A stretch of 64,000 nucleotides of DNA from Dictyobacter aurantiacus. GTDB taxonomy: Bacteria; Chloroflexota; Ktedonobacteria; Ktedonobacterales; Ktedonobacteraceae. The stretch's first letter is position 1. Each line of letters opens with the position of its first letter. The translations under genes and the position numbers were made by a program. This document shows positions 53,575-62,807 of this stretch, piece by piece. Under the pieces are notes generated by a model that saw nothing but the letters and a program-made list of their open reading frames with translations, was not told where the DNA came from and did no database searches. The stretch lies in NCBI RefSeq assembly GCF_003967515.1, contig NZ_BIFQ01000001.1, positions 4,340,001 to 4,404,000 of the forward strand. The letters run 5' to 3'.

Positions 53575-55803
53575 CTACACGCGTTTGCGCATACTGGCGA
53601 TTTGCTGGCGCACCGCTGGAATGAAGTCTGATTCTGGGTCAATGCGTTCAGCTTCCTCAAGGTGCCGCTGTGCCTGGCGCCGATCACCTTTCTCTGCCAA
53701 TACAGAGGCCAGTAATGCATGCAGGTAAGCCGTTTCTGGATATTGACGTAATGCCCCCTCTAACAGCATCTGGGCCTTGTTAGAATCAGAGCGTTGCATG
53801 TAAATCGCTGTGAGTTCACTATAGATGCGAATATCAGTCTGGTTTTCCGCCAGGGACTTCTGGTAATACGATTCAGCCTCATCAAGTCGATCTAGCAAGC
53901 GATTGGCAAAGCCCAGACTAAACCAGACGCCAGGGTATTGTGGTTGGAGGTCAGCGACGCGCCGGAAGTGGGGTATGGCTTCTTCGGGCTGCTGCTGACG
54001 CATGGCCACATTGCCCAGACCGGCCTCAATCGAGGCTTCAAGCGCGGGCTCTGGCTTCTCCTTGGAGAGTAATTCCAGGCTCTTCATGAATTCCTCGCGT
54101 GCGTCCTCATTGCGATCCAGGCTTATCAAGAGCTCGCCCAGCAGTGAATGGCTGGTGGCGCTGTTATCTACTACGACCGATTCACGTAAATTCTCCTCGG
54201 CTCGCTGCAGTAGATGCTGGTGACGATCCCTGAACTCGGGACGATCAAAGCGGAAGGCCAGTTCAGCCAGCGTTGCTCCCAGCCGACGCAGGGTATCGGC
54301 CTTATTGTTGGGGAAGCGCTGTGCCATGCGTTCAAGATATACCATCATCCGTTCGGGATTGCCGGTGAGGACCGAGCAGCTATATGCGTCCTCAGTAGCA
54401 TTATAATCCAGTGGCAATTGCGCGATTAGCGCGTCGTGGAAATGCAGCATCTGACCCAGGCGCCATGACATCTCCTCCATAAACGTTTCGGGATCCCTGT
54501 CCTGCTGCTTGAGCGCCTGGTCGATGACCTCTTCATACGCTTTAATGCGCTGCTGCAACTGGTCGATGGTTACACCCTGTAAAGCGACCCCCTCATCCTT
54601 GATCTGCTGAATGCGCCATGCGTTGCCCTCTCGGGTCAACGTATACGTATTCCAGAACCAGTGCCGCCCTGTTTCTTTGTTGACGGCCGTGCCCATCGGC
54701 ATCTCTTTGATGGTGCCACTGAGGGGGGTCTCCAGCAACTCAAGGGACCAGCCGATCTCCAGTTGCTTATTGGTGGAGCCGCGCTGACCGGTGGCCGCGC
54801 CCGGAAGCCAGATGGCGCTTTGTGGTTGCTCACGTTCGTGAATAAAGCTGAGCTCCATGCGTGTCGGATGCGCCTCATCGAACCAGGTGCGATGTTGCTC
54901 GATCCACTCATCGCGTGTCAGGTTATCGCGCACCGGACTGTTGCTAGTGAGCAGGTCGTAGGCCAGACCGTAGTCGCCGAACGACCAGGCACCAATAAAG
55001 TTGGCCGCTACCTCCTGCGGCTCCATATCGGGCGCGATAAACGTCTGACCGCTGTCTCCGTTGGCCTCAGCTGTCTGGAGAAGCATTTTATTCACCAGCG
55101 ACTGCTGGGCCCGGTAGTCTGAATGAGGCTGGGTGCCGCGCCAGGCATTGATGTCCAGCGCCTCTTCGATCAAGCGCTTCGCCTCGCCTGATGAACAGGG
55201 GACCAGCTCTACCTCGGTTGCCATTTTATGCAAGCTCTTGATGTGCTCATCGATATGGCGTTTGGTGCCAGTCTCGGCCATAAAGTCCTTCACACCATCA
55301 TTCCAGAAATCCAGCAGGAAGCTGAGCATACGCGCTTCGCCGTACTCATAGCCCATCTCCCAGCACAGCGTCACCTGCATCTCGCCCTGCTCGCGTGAGC
55401 GGGTGGCGAGACCTTTCCAGAAGCGTGGAGGATTAGAAACGTTGAGCTGGACTGCCGCCGTCTGAGCGACCGGGGCGCTCCAATGAGGGGTGACCTTTGA
55501 TGACTCCAGGCGCAGCAGACCTCGGCGCGCCTCTTTGCGAACCTCTTTGTTGGGGCTAACCGCGTTGATGGCGACCAGGATGTCGGCGCCATCGGCCCGG
55601 TTGGTTTTGGCCAGGGACTTTACCAGCGCCAACTGCGCGGCCTCGGATAGGGCGAAGATCTCTGCGAGGGCAGCCCCGACCTGAGCTTGATCTTTACTCT
55701 CATGCAGCCGGGTAGCGATGGTTGGATATTGTTGCTGTATGTTTTCAACCTGTTCAGCCTCCTCGGATGTGAGATGAACATCGGCGTTTTTTTTTGCGGA
55801 CAT
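53575..55803 (-). CDS. TPR protein, first gene of the tandem pair
   Basis: The 742-residue protein has the same plan as the downstream paralogue: HEAT-like N-terminus (about 20-105), a middle region with GAWSFGDYGLAYDLLTSNSPVRDNLTRDEWIEQH (about 290-325), a beta section ending FWNTYTL, then TPR-type helices (about 450-720). It lacks the acidic tract and the basic tail. The TPR part includes a PGVWFSLGFANRLLDRLDEAESYYQKSLAE unit. The gap to the next gene is 42 bases, and the pair opens an operon that continues to rlmD, maf and gluQ. GAGGAG precedes ATG 55803. Function unknown. Confidence 0.83.
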   Translation of the reverse strand: MSAKKNADVHLTSEEAEQVENIQQQYPTIATRLHESKDQAQVGAALAEIFALSEAAQLALVKSLAKTNRADGADILVAINAVSPNKEVRKEARRGLLRLESSKVTPHWSAPVAQTAAVQLNVSNPPRFWKGLATRSREQGEMQVTLCWEMGYEYGEARMLSFLLDFWNDGVKDFMAETGTKRHIDEHIKSLHKMATEVELVPCSSGEAKRLIEEALDINAWRGTQPHSDYRAQQSLVNKMLLQTAEANGDSGQTFIAPDMEPQEVAANFIGAWSFGDYGLAYDLLTSNSPVRDNLTRDEWIEQHRTWFDEAHPTRMELSFIHEREQPQSAIWLPGAATGQRGSTNKQLEIGWSLELLETPLSGTIKEMPMGTAVNKETGRHWFWNTYTLTREGNAWRIQQIKDEGVALQGVTIDQLQQRIKAYEEVIDQALKQQDRDPETFMEEMSWRLGQMLHFHDALIAQLPLDYNATEDAYSCSVLTGNPERMMVYLERMAQRFPNNKADTLRRLGATLAELAFRFDRPEFRDRHQHLLQRAEENLRESVVVDNSATSHSLLGELLISLDRNEDAREEFMKSLELLSKEKPEPALEASIEAGLGNVAMRQQQPEEAIPHFRRVADLQPQYPGVWFSLGFANRLLDRLDEAESYYQKSLAENQTDIRIYSELTAIYMQRSDSNKAQMLLEGALRQYPETAYLHALLASVLAEKGDRRQAQRHLEEAERIDPESDFIPAVRQQIASMRKRV

Positions 55804-56199
55804 GGTTGCTCTTTACTCCTCACTACGACTCACTATCCTGTCGATTGTACCACGAAGCAGGAGAAGAGTCGAGACGAGCGAATCGGAGTGAGGTAAGTGA
55901 GGGCCCGTGCGGGTGGCGCAAGTACCTTACAGGTATAGGTTTTTTGGAACGGAGTCCGGGGGGCAGCCCATGGCGGGGTTTCAGGGGTGTCCCCTGATTT
56001 TCCCTCTCCTTGTGCCGCCGTCAGGCGGCACAAGCGGGTTCAAAGGCAAGGCCCTTGAAAACCTCTACTTGAAAAGGGCCCAAGTACCTCAACATGACGG
56101 AAGTCAAACATACTGAGCACCGCAGGTGCGAAAACCCATGCAGGCTACAGACGATGACCGTGAGAGCCAGACCTATCCTTAGTATTGAATACTAACTAA
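55804..56199. other. 396-base gap with short GC-rich repeats, no gene seen
   Basis: The gap contains a CAGCCC...GTCCCCTG-type block (55960-56030) with short inverted segments (GCCGCC/GGCGGC near 56010-56030) of the same kind as the gaps at 13.8 and 58.9 kb. AAGTACCT occurs twice (55919 and 56080). Only the operon promoter for the TPR genes is likely on its right-to-left side. Confidence 0.45.
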
Positions 56200-57705
56200 C
56201 TATACCTGCACCGTTGAGCGCAACTGCCCGGTCTGCTTGCGTGCGCGCAGATAGTCAAAGGCGTATTGTCGCACGGGCTTCGTCTGTGCTGAGACCAGGA
56301 TGAAGACCGGAAAGGCGACACAATAAAAGTACGACGACAGGCTACGCCAGGCCAGGAAGAGTGGTAGTACCGCCAGGAGCATCGCTGCCTCAGGACGGCT
56401 GCGGCAGATGCGCCAGTACCAGGCGATGGTCATTACCATTCCTCCCAGTTCGAGGACCGTATAGACCCAGGTAGGGAAGTAGGGGAGCAGGTGAGATGTG
56501 CTCAGGCTGATCAGGCCAACGCCCATCGGGAACATTGGATCAGCAACGGGAGCCATCACGCCCGCGAACCATGAATGGTAGTCCCACATGATAAAGGGCA
56601 GGTTGATTGCCAGGCCAAGGCCGCCCGCGATCACCATGCGATAGAATGCATCCCTCCATCCATAGTGCTGAATGGCCATAATCAGATAGAAGGGCACGAA
56701 GTACCAGGCGATCTGCTTGGTCGCCAGGGCCAGCCCGAAGAAGATGGCTGATATCCAGCGCTGGTCGCGCTTGAGCCAGGAAACAATCAGCAGTAGCGTA
56801 TAGAAGATGTCCAGGTTACCGCCGATCGTTGAGGCCCACATCGGCACATTGGCGATGGCCAGCAGGACCACCCAGGGGCGTAACGCTGGCTTCACTGCCC
56901 TCCAGGCCAGGATAACGATCATCAGGTAAGAGAGCATATACAGCGGCAACACGTTGTAATTCTGAAATAGTGCGAAGGGCACCAGCGTCAGAAACGAGAG
57001 CGCGGGATAGCTCACTTTCGCCTCGAACTCGGGGACGGTACCAGATTTCAATGAGGTATTTAAAACGGATCGCAATTCTGACATGCTTGGATAATCCAGG
57101 CGATCAGCGAATTGCCCCTGCCGTAACGGTGTCGTCCAGTTCGGGCTAATATCAAATTGCCGGAAGAGCTCGGGAATATTGGAGTCGCTATAGGGATTGC
57201 GTCCCTCTACCAGTAAGATGGCGGCATTAGTATCTAGCGAAGTACCATCATTTGAAAACTGGGGCGCCGAAAAGCACTCGACGACGCCACGCCCAAACTG
57301 GAACATGCCGGCGATAGTGACCAGGAACGTCAGGATCAGCACGACTCGTTGCCAGGTATGCACCGGACGGCTTCCGGGCTTCTCCTGCTCCTCTACCACC
57401 TGTTTGGGGGTTGGACGCAACGCCATCCACAGGGCCCAGAAACTGCCTAGTAGCAGGAAGAAAGGGATCAACGCGTTGACATCTGCTATATGCGGAATTT
57501 CATTTGAGGCTTGAAACAGAATGGCGACAGCGATCCATGTAGCTCGTCGTTGCAGTTCTATGACGGGACGCTGCGCATACGATGTATCGTCTGAAAGAAA
57601 GTATTGCATCCATCTGTATTGAAAAAGATGTTTATTATTTTTTAAGTGAGTGGTTTGTTCTACTACGGATCGCTGTACCATATCCTCGCGCTTTGCCCCA
57701 TGCAT
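56200..57705 (-). CDS. Multi-helix glycosyltransferase-like membrane protein (GT87/DUF2029-like)
   Basis: The 501-residue protein has about eleven helices and the pattern of polyprenol-phosphate-mannose-dependent glycosyltransferases of families GT87/DUF2029: EGRNPYSDSNIPELFRQ on an outside loop after helix two, PFALFQNYNVLPLYML, and ALATKQIAWYFVPFYL. It probably adds mannose or another sugar to a lipid or wall polymer. The usual catalytic Asp region is less clear. ATG 57705 lacks a good ribosome site; ATG 57681 follows GAGGAT closely and is an alternative. There is no adjacent sugar gene. Confidence 0.7.
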   Translation of the reverse strand: MHGAKREDMVQRSVVEQTTHLKNNKHLFQYRWMQYFLSDDTSYAQRPVIELQRRATWIAVAILFQASNEIPHIADVNALIPFFLLLGSFWALWMALRPTPKQVVEEQEKPGSRPVHTWQRVVLILTFLVTIAGMFQFGRGVVECFSAPQFSNDGTSLDTNAAILLVEGRNPYSDSNIPELFRQFDISPNWTTPLRQGQFADRLDYPSMSELRSVLNTSLKSGTVPEFEAKVSYPALSFLTLVPFALFQNYNVLPLYMLSYLMIVILAWRAVKPALRPWVVLLAIANVPMWASTIGGNLDIFYTLLLIVSWLKRDQRWISAIFFGLALATKQIAWYFVPFYLIMAIQHYGWRDAFYRMVIAGGLGLAINLPFIMWDYHSWFAGVMAPVADPMFPMGVGLISLSTSHLLPYFPTWVYTVLELGGMVMTIAWYWRICRSRPEAAMLLAVLPLFLAWRSLSSYFYCVAFPVFILVSAQTKPVRQYAFDYLRARKQTGQLRSTVQV

Positions 57706-57965
57706 AACGCGTGCAAATTTAGTTATTCATACAGTGCACAACTAAATGATGAGTTCGGGGCGCTGCGCTCTTACCTCCCATCGAAGTACCAAGAAAACAA
57801 GCAGTGTATACCGCCCGACTATAACCATAATTATAGACGTGTTCTCTAAGTCCACATCTTAGAACGAAGGGAAGCGGAAATCCGTCACAACTTGTGGTAG
57901 ACAGTTATCGACCTTGAGGAAATATTGAGCTTTCCTTGATCTTTTGTGCCCGTCTACCCTTAAAA

Positions 57966-58433
57966 TTATAGTGATAAACGGTAATACAACTCTCGATGCT
58001 GTAGCTCGAAACCCAGATTTTCATATAGACGGATGGCGGATGTGTTTTGATCCCAGACGTGCAGATCGATGGCGTGTAGTTTTAGCTCGTTGCGTCCATA
58101 GGCGATAACGTGCTCAATGACGTTACGGGCATAGCCTTTGCCACGATGATCGGGGTGAATGATGACGCGCTTCACGTAGCCGATAGCCTGCACGGCATCT
58201 TGAGGAGGAATCATCAGCTCTGCTTTTCCTACTACCTCACCCTCTACCTCCACCAGAAAAATAATGGTATGTTCATGCGTCGAAGGGTCAACCGAGCCAA
58301 AGTACTTATGCATCTCGCGGTGAATGTGGCGCGTAGGCGATGCACTGAAGCTGTCGAGATGATCGATGTGGACGATATCTTCGGGTGTGGCGATGCGGAT
58401 GACCAACGTCTTTGTTGGTAGTTGATCTGTCAT
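57966..58433 (-). CDS. GNAT-family N-acetyltransferase
   Basis: The 155-residue protein has the GNAT fold with the acetyl-CoA loop GYVKRVIIHPDHRGKGYARNVIEHVIAYG (about 83-111, RGKGYA as Q/RxxGxG/A) and a final beta-alpha pattern NTSAIRLYENLGFELQHRELYYRL. It transfers an acetyl group to an amine, with unknown acceptor. AGGG precedes ATG 58433. A small membrane gene ends the same direction. Confidence 0.9.
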   Translation of the reverse strand: MTDQLPTKTLVIRIATPEDIVHIDHLDSFSASPTRHIHREMHKYFGSVDPSTHEHTIIFLVEVEGEVVGKAELMIPPQDAVQAIGYVKRVIIHPDHRGKGYARNVIEHVIAYGRNELKLHAIDLHVWDQNTSAIRLYENLGFELQHRELYYRLSL

Positions 58434-58467
58434 ATATGTGTATCCCTGGTATCTAGCAGTTGCCTGC

Positions 58468-58668
58468 TTACGAATGCCGTTTTCTGGGCAACCTCAAAAT
58501 AGCGACCAATGCTGCAAGGGAACAGCCAAGAATCATGATCGCGTAAACAATACTCTCGCCGTCTTTAGTCGATGCTGTAAGGGTGTCGCGGAGCATAAAA
58601 ACGCCCCAGATAAAGAATCCAATAAAGACAGCAAACAATAGAATTGTGCTGGTGTATTTTTTGCTCAT
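58468..58668 (-). CDS. 66-residue two-helix membrane protein
   Basis: The 66-residue protein has helices at about 8-27 and 40-60 with a basic end (RLPRKRHS). AAGGG stands before ATG 58668. An open frame continues upstream to about 59154 without a stop, but that part is repeat sequence rich in Arg, Pro and Gly, so the short start is preferred. I recognise no family. It lies 34 bases from the GNAT gene, same strand, so both may share a transcript. Confidence 0.6.
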   Translation of the reverse strand: MSKKYTSTILLFAVFIGFFIWGVFMLRDTLTASTKDGESIVYAIMILGCSLAALVAILRLPRKRHS

Positions 58669-59161
58669 GGATATATCCCTTGATAGATTCAAGTCAGACA
58701 AACAGGTGTTGTCTGCTGTATGATTCAAATTATAGCATACATGTGTTATCTGTGCCGATAAACAGGACCGTTGTGGTTTCGGCCTTGCGGCGATTTCGTT
58801 GCCGCCTGCGGCGGCACGAGGGGAAGGGGAGGTGACGGGGGCACAGCCCCCGGTCCCCCAGTCAGGGGCTGCCGCCCCTGCACCCTGCTTCTTGAATGCC
58901 GCCTGCGGCGGAACTGCCGTCCGTTTATTTGGAAAGGGCGAGATTCCTGCTGCTCCTGCACCCCGCTTCTGGGAAGCTGGCGGGCGAGACCCCGTAGGTG
59001 CGCCCCTTGCGGGCGCTTGCCGCGAAGCGGTCCCGTGTCCGGGTGAGAAGGCCCGTAGGTGCGCCCCTTGCGGGCGCTTGTCGCGAAGCGGCCCCGCGCC
59101 CGGGCGTGCACGTTCCCCCAACGGTACCATCTCTCCTCCCAAAGGCGGTTGCATGCCCCGT
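58669..59161. repeat. Intergenic block of GC-rich repeats
   Basis: The gap has no gene. It contains two tandem copies of CGTAGGTGCGCCCCTTGCGG...GCGAAGCGG (58993-59030 and 59054-59091, 61 bases apart). It also holds GGGGCTGCCGCCCCTGCACC-type units (58859-58890 and 58943-58972) and a TTGCCGCCTGCGGCGG hairpin near 58799-58814. Copies of the same families occur near 13.8, 21.65 and 23.2 kb. Confidence 0.75.
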
Positions 59162-59758
59162 TTATTGGAGGGCTTGCCAGACGAGGCGGTGGATGACGGC
59201 GCGGAAGCGTCCCCAGTAGGCCCAGCGGCCGCCTATCTGTTCGCTGTATTGATCGCCGAGGCGTTCCAGGTGCTCCGCTAATGTTGGGAGCTCCTCAGGT
59301 GCGATTTCGCGGAATTCACCTACCTGTTCGTCTTCATCTATGGCGCCCAGGGTCCCACCCAACTCATCCAGCAAGAAGGCGAAGGTGTAGAAGGCGGGGG
59401 TCTGATTGGTGTTTTCCAGGTGATAGGTGGCGACGGCCAGGAAGTGTTTGACCTCGACCTGCAGGCCGGTCTCCTCCTGGGTCTCGCGCAGCAGGGCGTC
59501 AAAGACGTATTCGCCGTGGTTGATGCCGCCGGTGAGCAGTCGATATGCTCCTTCAGGATAGAAGGTCTTGATCATGGTGAGCAGCCGACCATTCTTGCGC
59601 CGGATGACCATGCAGACCTCGCCGTAGCGGTCCGTTTTGCTTAATGGGTCGAAGCTTTCATGGATCTGTAGTTCGGCGGATTGCACGATGGGTTGGCCAT
59701 AGCGTTGAACGAGCTGTGCCAGTTCGTCCTGAATGGTCTGGGGCAACGTTGAAAACAT
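59162..59758 (-). CDS. Nudix hydrolase
   Basis: The 198-residue protein has the full Nudix box (residues about 78-100; GGINHGEYVFDALLRETQEE then TGL), matching G-x5-E-x7-RE-x2-EE-x-G. It would hydrolyse a nucleoside diphosphate linked to another group; the true substrate cannot be told. It follows the FAD protein by 28 bases in the likely nadK-recN-FAD-Nudix unit. GGAG precedes ATG 59758. Confidence 0.9.
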   Translation of the reverse strand: MFSTLPQTIQDELAQLVQRYGQPIVQSAELQIHESFDPLSKTDRYGEVCMVIRRKNGRLLTMIKTFYPEGAYRLLTGGINHGEYVFDALLRETQEETGLQVEVKHFLAVATYHLENTNQTPAFYTFAFLLDELGGTLGAIDEDEQVGEFREIAPEELPTLAEHLERLGDQYSEQIGGRWAYWGRFRAVIHRLVWQALQ

Positions 59759-59786
59759 TGAAGAACTCCACTATTTCTCTGGCGGT

Positions 59787-60821
59787 TTAGCGCTGACTGA
59801 TGAGCCGCTGCGCCACCATTATACCATGCTCTAGCGCCAGGTGCACCCGCCCGCCGACGAAGGCGTCGCCGCTAAAGGCCAGCCGCTGCGGTAGTGTCAG
59901 TGCGTTCAACTGGTCGCCATCCGCCTTTTGAGATGGTAGGGCATAGCGCCAGCGCTGAAGATCGGTGAAGATCGGGGCCGGTAGCTCTTCCTGAATCAAC
60001 TGGGATACCAGCCGCGCGACCTGTCGGACGCATTCCCCCTCCTCGCCCTCCATATGCGCGAGGCTATACTCGGGCGCCATCTGCGCGATCAGCATGCCCG
60101 CTCCTGGTGGAACACGTTCGGCCGCCTTCTCGTGTTCCCAGGCCAACCACGAGATAGGATGTTGCTTATCTGTGTTGACCAGGGCATAGTAGGGACGCGT
60201 CTGCGGCCGCGATTGATAGCCCAGCATGATCGAGAGCAATGGATTATAGCGGACGGGGGCAAGCCGCTGTACGATGGCCTGTTTGAGCTCCGTTGCCATC
60301 TGGCTGTTCTGGATGAGTTTCGTCGCCTGGGGAGCGGGCAGTGTAATAAAGAGGAAGTCGAAGCCCGCGTAGTCATAGCCCGCGCTATCGTAGAGCCGCC
60401 AGCCGTCTGTTTCTTGCTGCACATTGGTGATGCGCGTCTCAAACTGAATCGAGAGACCTTGCGCCATCTTTTTTGGAAGCGTTGTCAGGCCGCCACGATA
60501 ATTCAGCTTTTGTTCGGTGTTCTGTTTTTCGTCCCCCGGCTGAATCTGTCCCTGCCCGTTAAAGATCCAGACGGGTTTCTGGATGTCGATGAGATCAGGT
60601 GTACGAAAGCGTTCAGTAATCCAGGCCAGGCTGGTTGGCGTCCCCTCTTTAATATACTGGGCGCCATGATCGTAGATAAAGCCCGCGCGTCTGCGGGTGG
60701 CCGCGCGTCCTCCGACGCCACGGCTCTTCTCAAAGAGCGTCACTGTATATCCGGCGTCCTGCAGTGAGTGGGCTGCACCCAGCCCACTCATGCCAGCTCC
60801 TAGAATGGCTACCGATGGCAT
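59787..60821 (-). CDS. FAD-dependent amine oxidase/renalase-like protein
   Basis: The 344-residue protein starts with the ADP-binding fold SVAILGAGMSGLGAAHSLQDAGYTVTLFEKSRGVGGRAATRR (residues 3-44), typical of the renalase/NAD(P)-FAD oxidase group. YDHGAQYIKEGTP follows, and the end, RLAFSGDAFVGGRVHLALEHGIMVAQ, is the second FAD contact. It probably oxidises a small amine or a dihydropyridine nucleotide. The link to recN and the Nudix gene is only operon position. GAGGA precedes ATG 60821. Confidence 0.88.
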   Translation of the reverse strand: MPSVAILGAGMSGLGAAHSLQDAGYTVTLFEKSRGVGGRAATRRRAGFIYDHGAQYIKEGTPTSLAWITERFRTPDLIDIQKPVWIFNGQGQIQPGDEKQNTEQKLNYRGGLTTLPKKMAQGLSIQFETRITNVQQETDGWRLYDSAGYDYAGFDFLFITLPAPQATKLIQNSQMATELKQAIVQRLAPVRYNPLLSIMLGYQSRPQTRPYYALVNTDKQHPISWLAWEHEKAAERVPPGAGMLIAQMAPEYSLAHMEGEEGECVRQVARLVSQLIQEELPAPIFTDLQRWRYALPSQKADGDQLNALTLPQRLAFSGDAFVGGRVHLALEHGIMVAQRLISQR

Positions 60822-60851
60822 AATTGATCCTCTAGCGCGATACGCGCCTGA

Positions 60852-62792
60852 TTAGCGTTCAATTGATTCCCTGGCCTGTTCCGATCTGCCCTTCTGGCGC
60901 AGCCAGTTGGCCTTCCACATGTCGGACCGGCCCAGCATCTCTTCGGCGCTCTTCATGGCGATATCGGTGACGTTGCCGCCCATGATATGGGCGATCTCGC
61001 GTACCCGTTGCTCGGGCCGTAGCTCGTTGACAATCGTCATGGTGCGGTTATCGAAGATTTGCTTATTCACATTGTAGTGGGTGTCGGCAAACGCGGCAAT
61101 CTGTGGCAGGTGGGTAACGCAGATGATCTGGTGGTTGCTTGTCAACTGCCAGAGCTTCTCGCCCACCACCTGGCCGCTGCGACCGCTGATACCAGCGTCG
61201 ATCTCGTCAAAGATCAGGGTTGGCGTAGCATCGGCGTCGGCCAGAATCGTCTTCAGCGCCAGCATTAAGCGCGATGTCTCACCGCCGGAGGCGATTTTGG
61301 TCAGCGGCTTGAATGGCTCGCCTGGATTGGGGGCGATCAGGAATTGAACCCGGTCAACTCCGGTGAGATCGCACGCGTAGTATTGCTCTTCCTGACCATT
61401 GAGGGTGACCGGAACGCCCTGTCCATCGGGCATCTGGACAATTTCGACCTGGAAGCGAGCACGGCGCATATTCAGATCATTGAGCTGCTCTTCCATGGCC
61501 AGGGAGAGGGATTGGGCGGCCTCTGAGCGCCGCTCCGACAGCGCCTGCGCCAGGGCACCGATCTCGCGGCGGAACTGGCCATCTTGCCGCTTCAGCTTGA
61601 TGATCAGTTCATCGCGATTATCGATCGTTTCAAGCTCTGCCTGGTCATCGGCCATATGCTGCAGGATCTCCTCGATGGTATCGCCATATTTGCGCTTTAG
61701 CTTGGTGATCAGGTCCAGGCGCTCTTCCACCTCGGCCAGCCGATTGGGATCGTCCTCGATGTCCGCTTCGTAGCTACTGATGGATGTCGCCACGTCCTCC
61801 AATTGGTAGATGGCCCCGGCCAGCGCCTCCTCGTACTCCTCCATGGTTTTGTCCAGCCGTACCAGTTCGCTCAATGAGCGCTGGGCCTGGCGGATCTGGT
61901 CGAGGGCAGCCTGGAAGCCATCTCCTCCCATCTCTGATCCCTGGATGGAGCCATAGATATGCGAACACAGTTCGCGCAGGCGCTCGGCATTGTTGAGGAT
62001 CTTGCGTTCCTCTTCCAGTTCTTCTACCTCACCGGGACGCAGGTTGGCCTTCTCAATCTCTTCAATCTCGAAGCGCAAAAATTCCGCCCGACGTTCCTGC
62101 TCGCGGATATTTTGTTGCAGGGAGAGCAGTTTCTTGCGCGCGTTGCGCCACTCGCTAACTTTCTCAGCCAGTTGCTCTCGCAGTGGTAGCGTCTCGGCGT
62201 AGCGATCCAGAAAATTAATATGCTGGTCGGGTCGTAGCAGGCTGATGTTCTCGCTCTGTCCGTGGATATCTACCAGCCAGCTGGCGACCTGCTGCAAAAT
62301 ATGTAAGGAGAGCGCACGCCCATTAATGCGGGCAACAGTACGTCCGGAACGAAAAATATCGCGCGTCAGGATCAACTGCCCATCTTCGGGATAGAGGTCG
62401 TACTCCTGTAAGAGCGAGGACAGGGCGACCAGGGCATCGGCGCTCTGCGCGGCCCCGTTTCCGTTGGTGGCTCTGTGCTCGGCGTGCTCTATCAGGGTGA
62501 GCAGAGGCGAGCCATCGGCTCCGGTGGCCTCTGTGTCCTCTTCAAATGGAAGCCAATCGGTGGGTGGCTGTGGCAACGCGCCGACCGAGAATACCCCTTC
62601 GACGGTTGCGCGATCACAACCAGCGCGAACAAACTCGGCGCCGATCTTCCCACCAAGTAATGCATTGACTGCATCAATGATGATTGACTTACCCGCGCCT
62701 GTCTCGCCGGTGAACACGTTAAAATTACGGTTCAGGCGAATCTGCAGGCGGTCAATAATAGCGAAATCTTTAATCGTTAACTCAATTAGCAT
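60852..62792 (-). CDS. recN: DNA repair protein RecN
   Basis: RecN is an SMC-like ATPase that acts on double-strand breaks. The 646-residue protein has Walker A GETGAGKSIIIDA at 29-41, a coiled coil of two arms (about 200-430) around the middle, the ABC signature SGGETSRLMLALK near 510 and Walker B TLIFDEIDAGISGRSG. HQIICVTHLPQIAAFAD follows. ATG 62792 lacks a clear ribosome site and the gene starts 15 bases after nadK, so coupled translation is likely. A small duplicated stretch lies at this junction. Confidence 0.96.
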   Translation of the reverse strand: MLIELTIKDFAIIDRLQIRLNRNFNVFTGETGAGKSIIIDAVNALLGGKIGAEFVRAGCDRATVEGVFSVGALPQPPTDWLPFEEDTEATGADGSPLLTLIEHAEHRATNGNGAAQSADALVALSSLLQEYDLYPEDGQLILTRDIFRSGRTVARINGRALSLHILQQVASWLVDIHGQSENISLLRPDQHINFLDRYAETLPLREQLAEKVSEWRNARKKLLSLQQNIREQERRAEFLRFEIEEIEKANLRPGEVEELEEERKILNNAERLRELCSHIYGSIQGSEMGGDGFQAALDQIRQAQRSLSELVRLDKTMEEYEEALAGAIYQLEDVATSISSYEADIEDDPNRLAEVEERLDLITKLKRKYGDTIEEILQHMADDQAELETIDNRDELIIKLKRQDGQFRREIGALAQALSERRSEAAQSLSLAMEEQLNDLNMRRARFQVEIVQMPDGQGVPVTLNGQEEQYYACDLTGVDRVQFLIAPNPGEPFKPLTKIASGGETSRLMLALKTILADADATPTLIFDEIDAGISGRSGQVVGEKLWQLTSNHQIICVTHLPQIAAFADTHYNVNKQIFDNRTMTIVNELRPEQRVREIAHIMGGNVTDIAMKSAEEMLGRSDMWKANWLRQKGRSEQARESIER

Positions 62793-62807
62793 GATTTAAT
62801 CGTTAAC

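Noticed and set aside
58669..59154. Upstream in-frame extension of the 66-residue membrane gene
   Set aside because: The extra residues are Arg/Pro/Gly-rich translation of interspersed repeats, whereas the short start has AAGGG at good spacing.
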